NCBI GenBank assembly: GCA_031285965.1
Contig: JAITVD010000083.1
Span: 1-37,545 of the forward strand
Reading direction: 5' to 3'
DNA length: 37,545 nt
Source of the DNA: Azoarcus sp.
GTDB taxonomy: Bacteria > Pseudomonadota > Gammaproteobacteria > Burkholderiales > Rhodocyclaceae
The notes under the pieces: generated by a model
Told to the model about the DNA's origin: nothing
Database searches by the model: none
What the model saw: the letters and a program-made list of their open reading frames with translations, nothing else
Position numbers and translations under genes: made by a program
Shown: positions 7,111 to 16,808 of the stretch, in pieces
How positions within the stretch are numbered: position 1 is the first letter of the stretch
How the letters are laid out: every line of letters starts with the position of its first letter

Positions 7111-8514
7111 ATGCAAACTGCTTCTGTTTCCCCCTTCTTATCAGATACTGAGACTGAACGCATCCGCCGGGCAGGGTGGAAACCTTATGCCTTGCTGACC
7201 CTGTTGGTTCTGGCAAGCATCGGCTCTATCCTGTTCACCATAGCTATCATGAATCCCAGCGGTTCGGCTTGGTTTCCCGTTTCCGTCCTCGCAATCTGCG
7301 AAATCGCAATTATCGGGATTGTTATCGCGCTCAGCGTAAAAAGTATGCAACGAGAAATGCAGCAGAAACTTGCATACCATGTCCGCACAGAAGCCGTGCT
7401 GCGGCAGTCCGACATCTTCCGTCAAGCTATCGAAACCTCGTCCAGCGGAGGTTTGCGCGCCCGCGACAACACAGGCCGCATCACTTATGTCAGCCCGGCC
7501 TTTTGCCGCATGACCGGCTTTAGCAAGGAAGAAATCATCGGCACAATTTTTCCCAATGTCCCTTACTGGAACCCCCAATACAGCAAGAGCAATCTGGAAA
7601 CGTTCAACCGAGCCATCAACGGAGATATTCCAAGCAAGGGGCTAGAAGCCTCCATGCGCCGAAAGAACGGCGAGACGTTTGACGCGCTCGTCATCGAAAG
7701 CCCATTTATCGACATTTTCGGCCAGCAGATCGGCTGGCTGGGCGCGGTCATCGACATTACCGAGCAAAAACGCCTTCGGGAGCAAAACCAGCGCCAATAT
7801 GAGCGTTTGCAAACCACATCCCGGCTCGTCACGATGGGGGAGATGGCCTCCACGATGGCGCACGAACTCAACCAGCCCTTAGCCGCAATTTCCAGCTATG
7901 TCTCCGGCTGCCTGAACCAACTCGACTCAAACCGCGTCGACCTCGGCGAGTTGAAGGAAGTGCACCACAAAATCGCCAAGCAGGCGCGGCGCGCCTCGGG
8001 CATCATCGGGCGCATCCATTCGTTTGTGCGCCGGGCCGAACCCAACTTCACTCCCTGTGACCTCAATTTCATCGTCCGCGAAGCCATCGCCCTGACAGAG
8101 ACCAGCGCCCTCAAACAGAAATCACGCATCGTTTGCGAGCTTCAGCGAAACCTGCCTCTGGTCAGAGCCGATGCCCAGATGATTGAGCAGATCATCATCA
8201 ACCTGATTCATAATGGTATTGATGCCATGATCGATACCCCGCCCGAAAATCGGCTCATCAACATTTCCTCTTATCGATACAACAGCAATGTTTTCCTGTC
8301 CATCGCCGACCAAGGCTGCGGCATTCCGCCAGAAATCACCCCCCATCTGTTCGAGCCTTTTTTCACGACAAAGAAGAAAGGCATGGGCATGGGGCTGAAC
8401 ATCTGCCGCTCGCTTATCGAACTGCACCACGGTCAGCTCGCGTTTGCGCCCAACCCGTCCGGGGGAACCGTCTTCACGCTGAACCTACATGCCATTCCGT
8501 TCCATTCAGAGTAA
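7111..8514 (+). CDS. Membrane-bound PAS sensor histidine kinase
   Basis: A two-component sensor of 467 residues in the inner membrane. Two membrane helices (about 26-47 and 55-76) enclose only a few residues, so it probably has no periplasmic sensor. A cytoplasmic PAS domain (about 100-220, with ITYVSPAFCRMTGFS) is the likely input. The phosphoacceptor is His251 in MAHELNQPLAAI. The ATPase domain shows the N box (NLIHNGIDAM, Asn368), G1 (DQGCGI, 400-405), the F box (FEPFFTTK) and G2 (GMGMGL). The kinase core is of the FixL/DctB-like type. The response regulator gene starts 3 nt after its stop, and the ACT-paaK unit is transcribed away from it. I saw no ribosome site clearly favouring the chosen ATG. 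Confidence 0.9.
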   Translation: MQTASVSPFLSDTETERIRRAGWKPYALLTLLVLASIGSILFTIAIMNPSGSAWFPVSVLAICEIAIIGIVIALSVKSMQREMQQKLAYHVRTEAVLRQSDIFRQAIETSSSGGLRARDNTGRITYVSPAFCRMTGFSKEEIIGTIFPNVPYWNPQYSKSNLETFNRAINGDIPSKGLEASMRRKNGETFDALVIESPFIDIFGQQIGWLGAVIDITEQKRLREQNQRQYERLQTTSRLVTMGEMASTMAHELNQPLAAISSYVSGCLNQLDSNRVDLGELKEVHHKIAKQARRASGIIGRIHSFVRRAEPNFTPCDLNFIVREAIALTETSALKQKSRIVCELQRNLPLVRADAQMIEQIIINLIHNGIDAMIDTPPENRLINISSYRYNSNVFLSIADQGCGIPPEITPHLFEPFFTTKKKGMGMGLNICRSLIELHHGQLAFAPNPSGGTVFTLNLHAIPFHSE

Positions 8515-8517
8515 AAG

Positions 8518-9153
8518 ATGATTGAAACGAACTCAATGACAAGCCCGTTCAACAAGAATTACGCCCATATCATCGATGACGATGAAGCCATATGCGATGC
8601 CCTCGCGTGGCAGTTTCGGACACGCAAAGTTGACTGCAAAACATGGGCAAAGGCCGAGGATTTCCTGGATGCCTGGCAACCGGACTGGTCTGGCTGCGTC
8701 GTGCTGGACATCCGCCTCGCCGGAATGAGCGGCTTGGAATGTTTTGATTCCCTGATCGAAAACCACTGCCCGCTGCCGGTCATCTTCATCACCGGGCATG
8801 GGGACATCCCAATGGCGGTGGAAGCCCTCAAGAAAGGGGCTTTCGATTTTGTGGAAAAACCGTTCAACCACAACATCCTCGTCGAGCGCGTACAGTTAGC
8901 CTTTGACCTGTGCGATGAACGGCGGCGGTTATGCACCAGCCGCGAGGTCATCGCGGAACGCATGTCTTCCCTGACCTCCCGCGAACTCAGTATCTTGAAT
9001 TTGGTTCTCGATGGCCACTACAACAAAACCATTGCCAGCACGCTGGCCATCTCGATGCGCACCGTCGAAGCGCACCGTTCACGTATTTTCAGCAAGATGG
9101 GAGTGCGCTCGGCGGTGGAACTGGCGCAACTGTTGGCGGACATAAAGCAATGA
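8518..9153 (+). CDS. FixJ/NarL-type response regulator with LuxR helix-turn-helix
   Basis: A DNA-binding response regulator of 211 residues. The receiver domain has acidic residues at 20-22, phosphoacceptor Asp64 (VVLDIRLAGMSG), Thr92 (FITGHGD) and Lys114 (VEKPF). The C-terminal LuxR-type HTH (about 148-208) contains LTSRELSILNLVLDG and the recognition region ISMRTVEAHRSRIFSKM. The pairing and domain type are those of FixJ, TodT and StyR. The last two regulate aromatic catabolism, which fits the neighbouring paaK. It is probably co-transcribed with the kinase. An internal ATG at 8536 is an alternative start, and neither start has a strong ribosome site. Confidence 0.9.
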   Translation: MIETNSMTSPFNKNYAHIIDDDEAICDALAWQFRTRKVDCKTWAKAEDFLDAWQPDWSGCVVLDIRLAGMSGLECFDSLIENHCPLPVIFITGHGDIPMAVEALKKGAFDFVEKPFNHNILVERVQLAFDLCDERRRLCTSREVIAERMSSLTSRELSILNLVLDGHYNKTIASTLAISMRTVEAHRSRIFSKMGVRSAVELAQLLADIKQ

Positions 9154-9174
9154 AGCGCGGCGCTCGGCTCCGTG

Positions 9175-10032
9175 TCATTGGCGTATCTCGTTCAGCAAGC
9201 CTTCCTCCTCCCCTATCCCCTCTCCCGCAAAAGTTGCCCGAAACGGATTGATGTCCAGTCCGCCGCGCCGCGTGTAACGCGCCAAAACAGCTAAAGCAAC
9301 TGGCTTGCAGCGCGCCAAGATGTCGCAGAACGCCCGCTCGACGCATTGTTCGTGGAATTCGTCGTGCTGGCGGAAGGACACGATATAGCGCAGCAGCCCG
9401 GCACGGTCGATGGCCGCGCCCGTATAGCGCACCGCCAGCATCCCCCAGTCTGGCTGCCCCGTGACCGGGCAATTGGATTTCAGAAGATGTGAATAAAGCG
9501 TCTCCGTCACCCGCTCGCCGCCCGCCCGCAAAAAATCGGGGCAAAGCCGATAAGCGTCCATATCAATGTCCAGCCCATCGAGGCAAAAACCTCCGGGCTC
9601 GGAAAAACGTCGTTCCGGGCGCGTAGAGAGCGGCAGAATTTCCGCCGTCACGGCTTCACCAGCCACAGCGGACAAATCATTTTCGATGCGCCCGCGCACA
9701 GCGCCGGAATCGGCCATGCGTTCCTGATTGAAGCTGTTCAGATAGAGCTTGAGCGATTTGGATTCAATCAAGTTAGGGCTTGACGCGGGTACGCAGAAAC
9801 GCGCCAGCGCCACAACTGGCTTGCCGCGCAAATCGAGCCAAGAAAGCTCATAGGCATTCCAGAGGTCATGCCCGACAAAAGGCAGTGCGTCGCCGCAAAT
9901 GCCGATTTCGCTGCGCTTGCCTTGGCGGGCAATGGGGAACAGCAACTCGGGCGCATAGGTATCCCGATAGACAGTCGGCTTGCCCAGCGGGGAATGCGCG
10001 GCGTTGAGCGGAACGGAAGGCTTGGCGTTCAT
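9175..10032 (-). CDS. queF: NADPH-dependent 7-cyano-7-deazaguanine reductase
   Basis: Reduces preQ0 to preQ1 in queuosine (tRNA wobble base) synthesis, in the cytoplasm. The protein has 285 residues, the long two-domain proteobacterial form. The QueF signature [14 protein letters not shown] (90-103) binds NADPH. The catalytic cysteine is Cys188 in [14 protein letters not shown], and Asp195 is the proton donor. The start ATG overlaps the rsmA stop by 4 nt (ATGA at 10029-10032), so it is translationally coupled as the last gene of the lptD-surA-pdxA-rsmA-queF run. It ends 21 nt from the stop of the converging response regulator gene, with no clear terminator between them. Confidence 0.95.
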   Translation of the reverse strand: MNAKPSVPLNAAHSPLGKPTVYRDTYAPELLFPIARQGKRSEIGICGDALPFVGHDLWNAYELSWLDLRGKPVVALARFCVPASSPNLIESKSLKLYLNSFNQERMADSGAVRGRIENDLSAVAGEAVTAEILPLSTRPERRFSEPGGFCLDGLDIDMDAYRLCPDFLRAGGERVTETLYSHLLKSNCPVTGQPDWGMLAVRYTGAAIDRAGLLRYIVSFRQHDEFHEQCVERAFCDILARCKPVALAVLARYTRRGGLDINPFRATFAGEGIGEEEGLLNEIRQ

Positions 10033-10826
10033 TGGCAGCTATTCGAGATTGCCACGAAGTCGGCCACAGAGAGCCGCTCGCCGCGCAGCCCCGGATCGAA
10101 ACCGAGCGACTTGAGGGCGGTTTCATCCAGAAAATCCCGCAAAGTATTCCTCAGCGTTTTGCGGCGCTGCGAAAAAGCGGCAGCCACGATACGGGCAAAC
10201 AGCGCCTCGTCCCGCGCAACATGGGTTCCGGCGGGCAACGGAACCATCCGAACGATGCTCGATGTCACCTTGGGCGCGGGGCGGAACGCGCCGGGCGGAA
10301 CGTCGAAAAGACGCTCCATCTGGAAAAGGTATTGCAGCATGACCGACAGACGACCGTATTCCGCCGTGCCCGGCGCGGCCACCATGCGCATCACGACTTC
10401 TTTTTGCAGCATGAAATGGCAGTCGGCAAGTCGGGAGGCGAAACGGCCCAAATGGAAAAGCAGCGGGGTCGAGATGTTGTAGGGCAGATTGCCCACGACG
10501 CGCAACGCAGGTTTTCCTTCCGCGCACAGCGCGTCGAAATCAAATGCCAGCGCGTCGCCCTCGTGAATCGCCAAACGGTCTAGAGCGTAACGTTCCCGCA
10601 GCCGAACGATGAGGTCACGGTCGATTTCGATGACATGCAAATGGCCGAGGCGCTCAATCAAAGGCTGCGTCAGCGCACCCAGCCCCGGCCCGATTTCGAC
10701 CATGTTCTCGCCAGAGCGGGGACGGACAACCGCAATGATGCGGTCAACAACACCGGAAGCGGTCAGAAAGTTCTGCCCAAAGCGGCGGCGGGCGATATGT
10801 CCGCCCGTGCGCGCATCGCGGCTCAT
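10029..10826 (-). CDS. rsmA: 16S rRNA dimethyladenosine transferase (KsgA)
   Basis: Dimethylates the two adjacent adenosines (A1518/A1519 in E. coli numbering) near the 3' end of 16S rRNA, a late step in 30S assembly. At 265 residues it has the family length. The N-terminus RRRFGQNFL, the S-adenosylmethionine loop [14 protein letters not shown], the VIEIDRDL strand and the catalytic NLPYNIS motif are all present. The C-terminal [17 protein letters not shown] is also typical. Its ATG overlaps the pdxA stop and its stop overlaps the queF ATG, each by 4 nt. The surA-pdxA-rsmA order is conserved in many proteobacteria. Confidence 0.96.
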   Translation of the reverse strand: MSRDARTGGHIARRRFGQNFLTASGVVDRIIAVVRPRSGENMVEIGPGLGALTQPLIERLGHLHVIEIDRDLIVRLRERYALDRLAIHEGDALAFDFDALCAEGKPALRVVGNLPYNISTPLLFHLGRFASRLADCHFMLQKEVVMRMVAAPGTAEYGRLSVMLQYLFQMERLFDVPPGAFRPAPKVTSSIVRMVPLPAGTHVARDEALFARIVAAAFSQRRKTLRNTLRDFLDETALKSLGFDPGLRGERLSVADFVAISNSCQ

Positions 10827-11827
10827 GCCCGCCGCTGCCTGACCTTTGCCATGTCGATTGCCAGCTCGACCGCCGCGAACAGGCTGCCGGGAGAGGCTTT
10901 CCCGGAACCGGCTAAATCAAGCGCCGTGCCGTGATCGACCGATGTACGGATGATGGGCAGCCCCAGCGTGACGTTCACCCCGCTGCCAAAGCTGGCGTGC
11001 TTGAGCACCGGCAAGCCCTGGTCGTGGTACATCGCCAGCACCGCGTCGGCTTCGCGCAGTTTGGGCGGCGTAAACAGCGTATCGGCGGGCAAAGGCCCGA
11101 TGAGGTTCATGCCTTTTGCGCGAAGGCGTTCAAGCGCCGGGATGATGGTATCGATTTCCTCACGCCCGATATGGCCGCCCTCCCCCGCGTGGGGATTGAG
11201 ACCCGCTACAAGGATGCGCGGGCGGGACAGGCCAAAGCTGTTTTCCAAATCGTGATAGAGGATTTCGAGCGTGCGGTCGAGCCGCTTCTGGGTCAGCGCC
11301 TTCGGGACTTCGGCCAAGGGCAGATGCGTCGTAGCCAGCGCCACGCGCATCCCGCCGCCAACCAGCATCATCACAACTTCCGGTGCAGCCGTTTTTTCGG
11401 CAAGGTATTCCGTATGGCCAGAAAAGCGCACGCCCGCGTCGCAAATCACGCCCTTATGCACCGGCGCTGTCACCATGCCGCCGAACGTACCCCGCATACA
11501 GCCTTCCAGCGCGTGATCCAGAAGGCTCAACACATAGGCGGCATTCTTCGGGCTGGGCTTGCCGACAAGCGCCGGACAGGCAAGCGGGCAATGGAGCACG
11601 TCGAACACCCCCGCCTCGGGCTTCATGCCCGGCTGCCAAGGACGTACCACCATCGCGCGTCCAGCGCGTTCCATGCGCTCCTCAATCAGTTCGGCGTCGC
11701 CGATCACCACCAAATGCGCGGGCCATTTTCGTTCGGCCAGCCTCACGCACAGTTCAGGCCCAACACCGGAAGGATCCCCGCTCGTGACCGCCAGGACAGG
11801 CAAGGAGGTTTTTTTGGCGCTATTCAT
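10823..11827 (-). CDS. pdxA: 4-hydroxythreonine-4-phosphate dehydrogenase
   Basis: NAD-dependent oxidation and decarboxylation of 4-phosphohydroxythreonine in de novo pyridoxal phosphate synthesis. The protein has 334 residues (E. coli about 329). TSGDPSGVGPEL opens the enzyme. The metal and substrate residues lie in TAPVHKG, RFSGHTEYLA, GLNPHAGEGGHIG and AMYHDQGLPVLK. The start was placed at 11827 (MNSAKKTSLPVLAVTSGD) because the longer open frame to 11977 lies inside surA and encodes unrelated residues. The ATG overlaps the end of surA by 8 nt. Confidence 0.95.
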   Translation of the reverse strand: MNSAKKTSLPVLAVTSGDPSGVGPELCVRLAERKWPAHLVVIGDAELIEERMERAGRAMVVRPWQPGMKPEAGVFDVLHCPLACPALVGKPSPKNAAYVLSLLDHALEGCMRGTFGGMVTAPVHKGVICDAGVRFSGHTEYLAEKTAAPEVVMMLVGGGMRVALATTHLPLAEVPKALTQKRLDRTLEILYHDLENSFGLSRPRILVAGLNPHAGEGGHIGREEIDTIIPALERLRAKGMNLIGPLPADTLFTPPKLREADAVLAMYHDQGLPVLKHASFGSGVNVTLGLPIIRTSVDHGTALDLAGSGKASPGSLFAAVELAIDMAKVRQRRA

Positions 11828-13133
11828 CGGCGTTTTCCAACTTGTATTCCACATAGGCGCTGTCGCGCAACTGGCGCAGCCATTCGTCATGGGCATCCTC
11901 AGCCTTGCGCTGCCGCAGGATGTTGCGGGCGGCGTTGCGCCGCAACTCCTCGCCCATATCCTGCTTCCTGCGCTCAAGCACCTGGATGAGATGCCAGCCG
12001 AACGGCGTCTGCACGGGGTCGCTGATCTGGTTCGGCGCGAGCGCGTTCATCACTTTTTCAAATTCCGGCACGGTATCGCCCGGATTCACCCAGCCAATAT
12101 CGCCGCCGCGAGCGGCGGAAGCATCAACCGAACTCGCTTTGGCCAGTTCGGAAAAATCAGCGCCATTGACGATGCGCTCGCGCAGGGCGCGAAGCCTTGC
12201 CTGGGCTTCGGCATCGGAAAGAATCGTGGAAGTTTTGAGCAAGATATGGCGGGCGTGGGTCTGTTCAACCGCTTGCGCGGCAATGCTCTTTCCTTCCCGT
12301 TTCTCCAGCAGCTTGATGATGTGCACCCCACCGGCGCTGCGCAGGGGCGGCGTGACCTCTCCGACCGGGAGATTGCCGACGACATCTGCATAAAATCCCG
12401 GCAAGCGGGCGCGTTCGAGCCAGCCCAAATCCCCGCCTTGAGCCTTGTCGGGCGCATCCGAACTGTCAGCGGCAACTTTCGTGAATTCCTCGCCGTCCCG
12501 CAGGCGCGACAAGATTCTTTCCGCACGGGACTGAAGCGCCTTGACCTTTTGCTCATCGAGTTTTTCTGGGATGCGCAGCAGGATGTGAGCCACGCGATAT
12601 TCCATGTTTGAAAGGGCTTCGGGGTGGTTTTTGATGAAATTGGCGACTTCCGCGTCGCTGACGGCCACCTTGTTGTCCACCTCGATTTCACGCAGGCGGT
12701 TGACCATCAGGTCTTTGCGTACTTCCTCGCGGTATCTTTCCCACGAGGTGCCGTCGCGCGTGACGGCGGCGCGCAACTGGTCGAGCGTGAACTTGTTGTT
12801 CCCGGCGATGATGTTGATTGCGCGGTCGAGCATGGCATCGTCGACCCTGATCGCGTTCTCACGCGCTTGCTGCAATTGCACCTGCTCGATGACAAGCTGT
12901 TCGAGGACTTGCCGTTCCAGCACCTCCAGAGACGGCATCTGCACCATCTGCCCCTGTTTTTGCAGGTTCTGCTGGACACGGATGACGCGGTCGCGCAATT
13001 GCGACGAAGTGATGGCCTCGGAGTTGACAATGGCGACGATGCGGTCGACTTCGGTGACGTTGGCCTGCGCCAGCGCGGAGCACGCCAAGGCGGCGCTGAA
13101 AAATGCCTTAGAGAAGAATCTGTTCATGTCCAT
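11820..13133 (-). CDS. surA: Periplasmic chaperone and peptidyl-prolyl isomerase SurA
   Basis: Escorts unfolded outer-membrane proteins such as LptD through the periplasm. About 437 residues, with a signal peptide at 1-24 (FFSKAFFSAALACSALAQA) and an N-terminal chaperone domain starting VDRIVAIVNSEAITSSQL. Two parvulin domains (YRVAHILLRIPE… and THARHILLKTST…) follow, each with a G-DLGW or G-DIGW segment. The start is either ATG 13133 or ATG 13127, two codons apart. I chose the upstream one, and no ribosome site decides between them. The gene sits 59 nt after lptD, its best-known client. Confidence 0.93.
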   Translation of the reverse strand: MDMNRFFSKAFFSAALACSALAQANVTEVDRIVAIVNSEAITSSQLRDRVIRVQQNLQKQGQMVQMPSLEVLERQVLEQLVIEQVQLQQARENAIRVDDAMLDRAINIIAGNNKFTLDQLRAAVTRDGTSWERYREEVRKDLMVNRLREIEVDNKVAVSDAEVANFIKNHPEALSNMEYRVAHILLRIPEKLDEQKVKALQSRAERILSRLRDGEEFTKVAADSSDAPDKAQGGDLGWLERARLPGFYADVVGNLPVGEVTPPLRSAGGVHIIKLLEKREGKSIAAQAVEQTHARHILLKTSTILSDAEAQARLRALRERIVNGADFSELAKASSVDASAARGGDIGWVNPGDTVPEFEKVMNALAPNQISDPVQTPFGWHLIQVLERRKQDMGEELRRNAARNILRQRKAEDAHDEWLRQLRDSAYVEYKLENADE

Positions 13134-13192
13134 CGGGGAAGAGCTTTTGGTTTTGGAATATCGAGACCCGCCAAGCAACCGGCATCTGGGTT

Positions 13193-15652
13193 TCAAAGGC
13201 CGCCGCTTGGCTCGTTGATACGGCCATAGCCGGGCACGCTGCGCGAGATGAGCCTCACCACGTTCCCGCCGGGGCCGATGCTGGTGAAATCGTTGAGTTC
13301 GAGTTGCAGGAAATAGGCGCTGTTGGACTCATCCATGCGAACCGTGTAGCGGTGCGCGCCCATGCGCAGCACCCAGCAGCCCCCATTGTATTCGAGTCCG
13401 GCGATGGTTTCCGTCATCTTGGAATCTTCCAGCGAATAGGTCAGCCGGGTGACGCCGTACCACCTGCCCCACAAAGGCCATTGCCCGGAAACATCTATGT
13501 CACGAAGAATTCCGTTCGCGTAACGGTAGCCAAGGTTGAGGGAACGCGCATGTCCAGGGTTGTAGCGCAAATGCGCGGTATAACGCTCGGTCTGGCTGTC
13601 TCGCGGGTTGTATTGCCACAGGGACTCGAACGTGGCGTACCGCCCCACCCGCGTGCTGAACCCGGCCAGCACGTCGGCGCGTTTGCTGGTGCGCGGCGTC
13701 TCGACGTTTTGCAGATTGCCCTGCTCGTCCATGTAGTTGAGGGTCACGCGCTGATCTTGGAAGTAATAACGCTGCCCCAAAATCACCCGCATGCTTTCAA
13801 CGCCCGTCGCGGGGTCGATCAGGCGCGACGTGACGGCGGCGGTCAACTGGTTGGCATCCGCGATGCGGTCGCCGCCTGTATAGAGGTTCTCGCTGAAAAT
13901 CTGCGCAAAACCAAAATCGAACCGGCTGGTATCGAACAGCGGAATGTCATCTTGCCGCCGATACCCGGCGTTGAGGTAATAGAGCCTCGGTTCAAGGGTC
14001 TGGGCATAATCGTGCCCGAATATTTTGGTATCGCGCTCGAAAGTCAGCCCCGAATCAATCGAGAAAATCGGCACGGAACGGGTAATCGTGTCGCGCATGC
14101 CCGGCAAAAGCCGATCCCGGTCAATATCGTAGCGAGTGTAATGGACGCCCACTTTCGGGGTAATGTAGAAGCCAGACCATTGCAGGGGCAGCGAAATTTG
14201 CGGATAGGCCGTCATCCGCGATGCGTCGGGAAGGTTCTCGTCCGGGTGGGCAAAGCGCACGAACTCGCTTTTCCAGCCAAGGTCAAGCCCGGAAGTCCCC
14301 AGAAATTTGCTGAACTCGCCGGGGCGGTTCGCGTTGAGCATGATTTGCGGCAAGCGGCGGTAAGGCGTGCTGATTGGATAGTTCGGATCGGGAGAAAGCG
14401 TCTGGTAGCTTTGCGCCAGCGCCGAAAGACTCCACCAATCGCTCCCGGCATACATCAAACGCCCTTCGCGCAAGAGATTGACATTGGACGACATCGAAAC
14501 CCGGGTGCTGAGATCCTCGAAATACTGGTCATCCGAGACACTGTTGAAATCGACCGAACCGTACAGACTAGGTGTTAGCCATTGCCGGTGCTGTAAGGAG
14601 CCAAGCGAACGGCTCTCTCCGGTGATGCTGTCACGCGGCATGTATTCGGTTCTGGCCATCCCCTCATAGGTCGCGCCCAGGTAACGCGCCTCGGCGCCGA
14701 TCTGCACCCCCCGGCGGCTCATGTAGCGCGGGGTCAGCGTGAGGTCGTAATTGGGCGCGATGTTCCAGTAATAAGGCACGGCAAAGCCGAAACCTGTTTT
14801 GGTCGATGATTCCATTGTGGGGGGCAGCAGCCCCGAATACCGCTGTCCGGCAAGCGGAAATTCTGCCCAAGGAAGCCAGAAAATCGTCGTGTCCTTGAAT
14901 ACCAAGCTGCCGTCGCGCACCGTGCCAATTTCGCGGTCGTAATCGAGTTCGAGGTCTCTGGCCTTGATATACCAATCGGGATGAGGGCCTTTGCAGGTCG
15001 ACCACGTCGCGTTCGTGCCGCGATAGTGGTTTTCGCCTTCGAGCCGCAAGGAATCCGCATGGCCGCCGCCCGAAATGGCTTTCGGCAGTTCGCCTTCCTC
15101 GTGTGTTTTTTGGATGCCGGTCATCGAATAGATGGGTTCAACAAATTCACCGGTACGGGTTCCCACAACCAGCGAGGCCGAGGTTCCCGACATTTCGGAA
15201 CTGCCGTCGTTTTGCCTCAGACAGACATTGCCCTCGGCTCGCACTTCATCGGAGAGTTCGCGGTAAATCAGCCTGTCGGCAGTTAACGTCAGCGCGTCGC
15301 GCTGCAACTCGACCTCGCCTTCGGCCACCGTGTCGATTGACTGCGTGCCGTAGACGCGCACCGCCGAAATATGAGTTTCGCCACTTTTTTGCGATGCCGG
15401 GGCATCTGGCTTCGGCGGCTCGGATTTTACCGATTCGGATTTGGGAGCGTTGGCATTGGCGGGCGCTGCCCCATCCGTACCATTCTGGCGAGCATCCGCT
15501 TGCGGCGGTTTTGACGGAGGGACGGACGCCTCGACCGGAAGGGCATCTTTCGCCGAATCTGCAAGCAATGCGCCCGACATGCACCATAACAACAGCGGAA
15601 TAAGCCGGATGCGTGTTTTCAGACCCTTGAGCCGCAAAGCAATCCCCGTCAA
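13193..15652 (-). CDS. lptD: LPS-assembly protein LptD (OstA/Imp)
   Basis: Outer-membrane beta-barrel that, with the lipoprotein LptE, inserts lipopolysaccharide into the outer leaflet. The precursor has 819 residues. A hydrophobic signal (RLIPLLLWCMSGALLAD) is followed by a low-complexity Pro/Ala/Lys linker (about 35-90), a periplasmic OstA-like beta-jellyroll (about 92-230) and a long barrel. Cysteines in NVCLRQ, STCKGPH and NGGCW could form the inter-domain disulphides known in E. coli LptD, by inference. No ATG or GTG precedes the signal peptide in frame, so TTG at 15652 is the probable start. It is the first gene of the run and faces amgK across a 79-bp divergent promoter region. Confidence 0.93.
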   Translation of the reverse strand: MTGIALRLKGLKTRIRLIPLLLWCMSGALLADSAKDALPVEASVPPSKPPQADARQNGTDGAAPANANAPKSESVKSEPPKPDAPASQKSGETHISAVRVYGTQSIDTVAEGEVELQRDALTLTADRLIYRELSDEVRAEGNVCLRQNDGSSEMSGTSASLVVGTRTGEFVEPIYSMTGIQKTHEEGELPKAISGGGHADSLRLEGENHYRGTNATWSTCKGPHPDWYIKARDLELDYDREIGTVRDGSLVFKDTTIFWLPWAEFPLAGQRYSGLLPPTMESSTKTGFGFAVPYYWNIAPNYDLTLTPRYMSRRGVQIGAEARYLGATYEGMARTEYMPRDSITGESRSLGSLQHRQWLTPSLYGSVDFNSVSDDQYFEDLSTRVSMSSNVNLLREGRLMYAGSDWWSLSALAQSYQTLSPDPNYPISTPYRRLPQIMLNANRPGEFSKFLGTSGLDLGWKSEFVRFAHPDENLPDASRMTAYPQISLPLQWSGFYITPKVGVHYTRYDIDRDRLLPGMRDTITRSVPIFSIDSGLTFERDTKIFGHDYAQTLEPRLYYLNAGYRRQDDIPLFDTSRFDFGFAQIFSENLYTGGDRIADANQLTAAVTSRLIDPATGVESMRVILGQRYYFQDQRVTLNYMDEQGNLQNVETPRTSKRADVLAGFSTRVGRYATFESLWQYNPRDSQTERYTAHLRYNPGHARSLNLGYRYANGILRDIDVSGQWPLWGRWYGVTRLTYSLEDSKMTETIAGLEYNGGCWVLRMGAHRYTVRMDESNSAYFLQLELNDFTSIGPGGNVVRLISRSVPGYGRINEPSGGL

Positions 15653-15731
15653 AACAAATTTCTGAAGCCGTAGTCGGCTGCCTGATAGAATCGCCGAATT
15701 CTACACGAACAACCTTCACGGAGTACCCATT

Positions 15732-16784
15732 TTGTCCAGAACCGACCAACTCGGACAATGGCTGGGGCAAACGCTTCCGGGCGTTCCTTTCAGTCTTGCC
15801 CCAGCCTCGGCGGATGCCAGCTTTCGCCGGTATTTCCGGCTCACCTTCCCCGACAGCGGCCATTCATCCCCCCTCGTGGAAGGACGCGCCAGCCTGATCG
15901 TCATGGATGCCCCGCCCGAACATGAAGATTGCCGCCCGTGGCTTGCCATCGCCCGCCTGTTCGCGTCAACGGGCGTCCATGTGCCTAAAATTCTGGCGGA
16001 AAACCCGGAGCAAGGTTTTTTGCTCATGTCCGACCTCGGCAACAAAACCTACCTCGAACGGCTCAACGCGCCCGACTGCGCGCCGCAGGAACGCGCGCAT
16101 CTATATGCCGACGCTATTGGTGCGCTCATCGCCATACAGGGCGCAAGCCGCCCGAATGCGCTGCCGGACTATTCCGACGAACTGCTGCGGCGCGAACTGA
16201 TGCTGTTCCCGGACTGGTACATTGCCCGCCACAAAGGCATCACGCTGGGCGATGACGACAAAAACGCGCTGCTGGCGGTCTTTGACAAAATCATCGCCAC
16301 AAATCTTGCCGAACCCAAAGTATTCGTCCATCGGGACTACCACTCCCGCAACCTGATGCTCGTCCCGGAAGGCCAAGGCGAAAATCCGGGCATCATCGAC
16401 TTTCAGGACGCGGTCTACGGGCCGATGACCTATGATCTGGTTTCGCTTTTCAAAGATGCCTACATCGAACTGGACGAAGAATTTACGCTCGACATGCTGG
16501 CGCGTTACTGGGAAATGGCGCGCAAGGCGAGCCTCCCCGTGCGAGACGATTTTGCCGATTTTTACCGTGATTACGAATGGATGGGCGTGCAGCGCCATAT
16601 CAAAGTCGTCGGCATCTTCGCCCGGCTCTGCCACCGGGACGGCAAGGACGGCTATCTTTCCAGCCTGCCCCTGCTGATGCGCTATCTGCGCAAAGCATGC
16701 CAGCGATATGGCGAACTCCATCCGCTGCTCAGGCTGCTCGATAAGCTCGACCCCGTTCCAACCGAACACTTTTTTTCTTTCTGA
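15732..16784 (+). CDS. amgK: N-acetylmuramate/N-acetylglucosamine anomeric kinase
   Basis: Phosphorylates MurNAc (and GlcNAc) at the anomeric carbon, the first step of the AmgK-MurU peptidoglycan recycling route that bypasses de novo UDP-MurNAc synthesis. A cytoplasmic aminoglycoside-phosphotransferase fold of 350 residues. The catalytic loop is HRDYHSRNLM (H200, D202, N207) and the metal-binding IIDFQDAVYGP contains Asp223. The start is TTG 15732, with ACGGAG 8 nt upstream. No ATG fits the N-terminus SRTDQLGQWL. The usual partner murU lies two genes downstream, separated by a phosphate transporter. Confidence 0.9.
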   Translation: MSRTDQLGQWLGQTLPGVPFSLAPASADASFRRYFRLTFPDSGHSSPLVEGRASLIVMDAPPEHEDCRPWLAIARLFASTGVHVPKILAENPEQGFLLMSDLGNKTYLERLNAPDCAPQERAHLYADAIGALIAIQGASRPNALPDYSDELLRRELMLFPDWYIARHKGITLGDDDKNALLAVFDKIIATNLAEPKVFVHRDYHSRNLMLVPEGQGENPGIIDFQDAVYGPMTYDLVSLFKDAYIELDEEFTLDMLARYWEMARKASLPVRDDFADFYRDYEWMGVQRHIKVVGIFARLCHRDGKDGYLSSLPLLMRYLRKACQRYGELHPLLRLLDKLDPVPTEHFFSF

Positions 16785-16808
16785 ATGGCAACTTAATAAC
16801 ACATCATC

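Noticed and set aside
10931-11989. 352-codon frame on the plus strand
   Set aside because: Antisense to pdxA, with biased composition and no recognisable domain.
13304-14578. 424-codon frame on the plus strand
   Set aside because: Antisense to lptD, with no motif.
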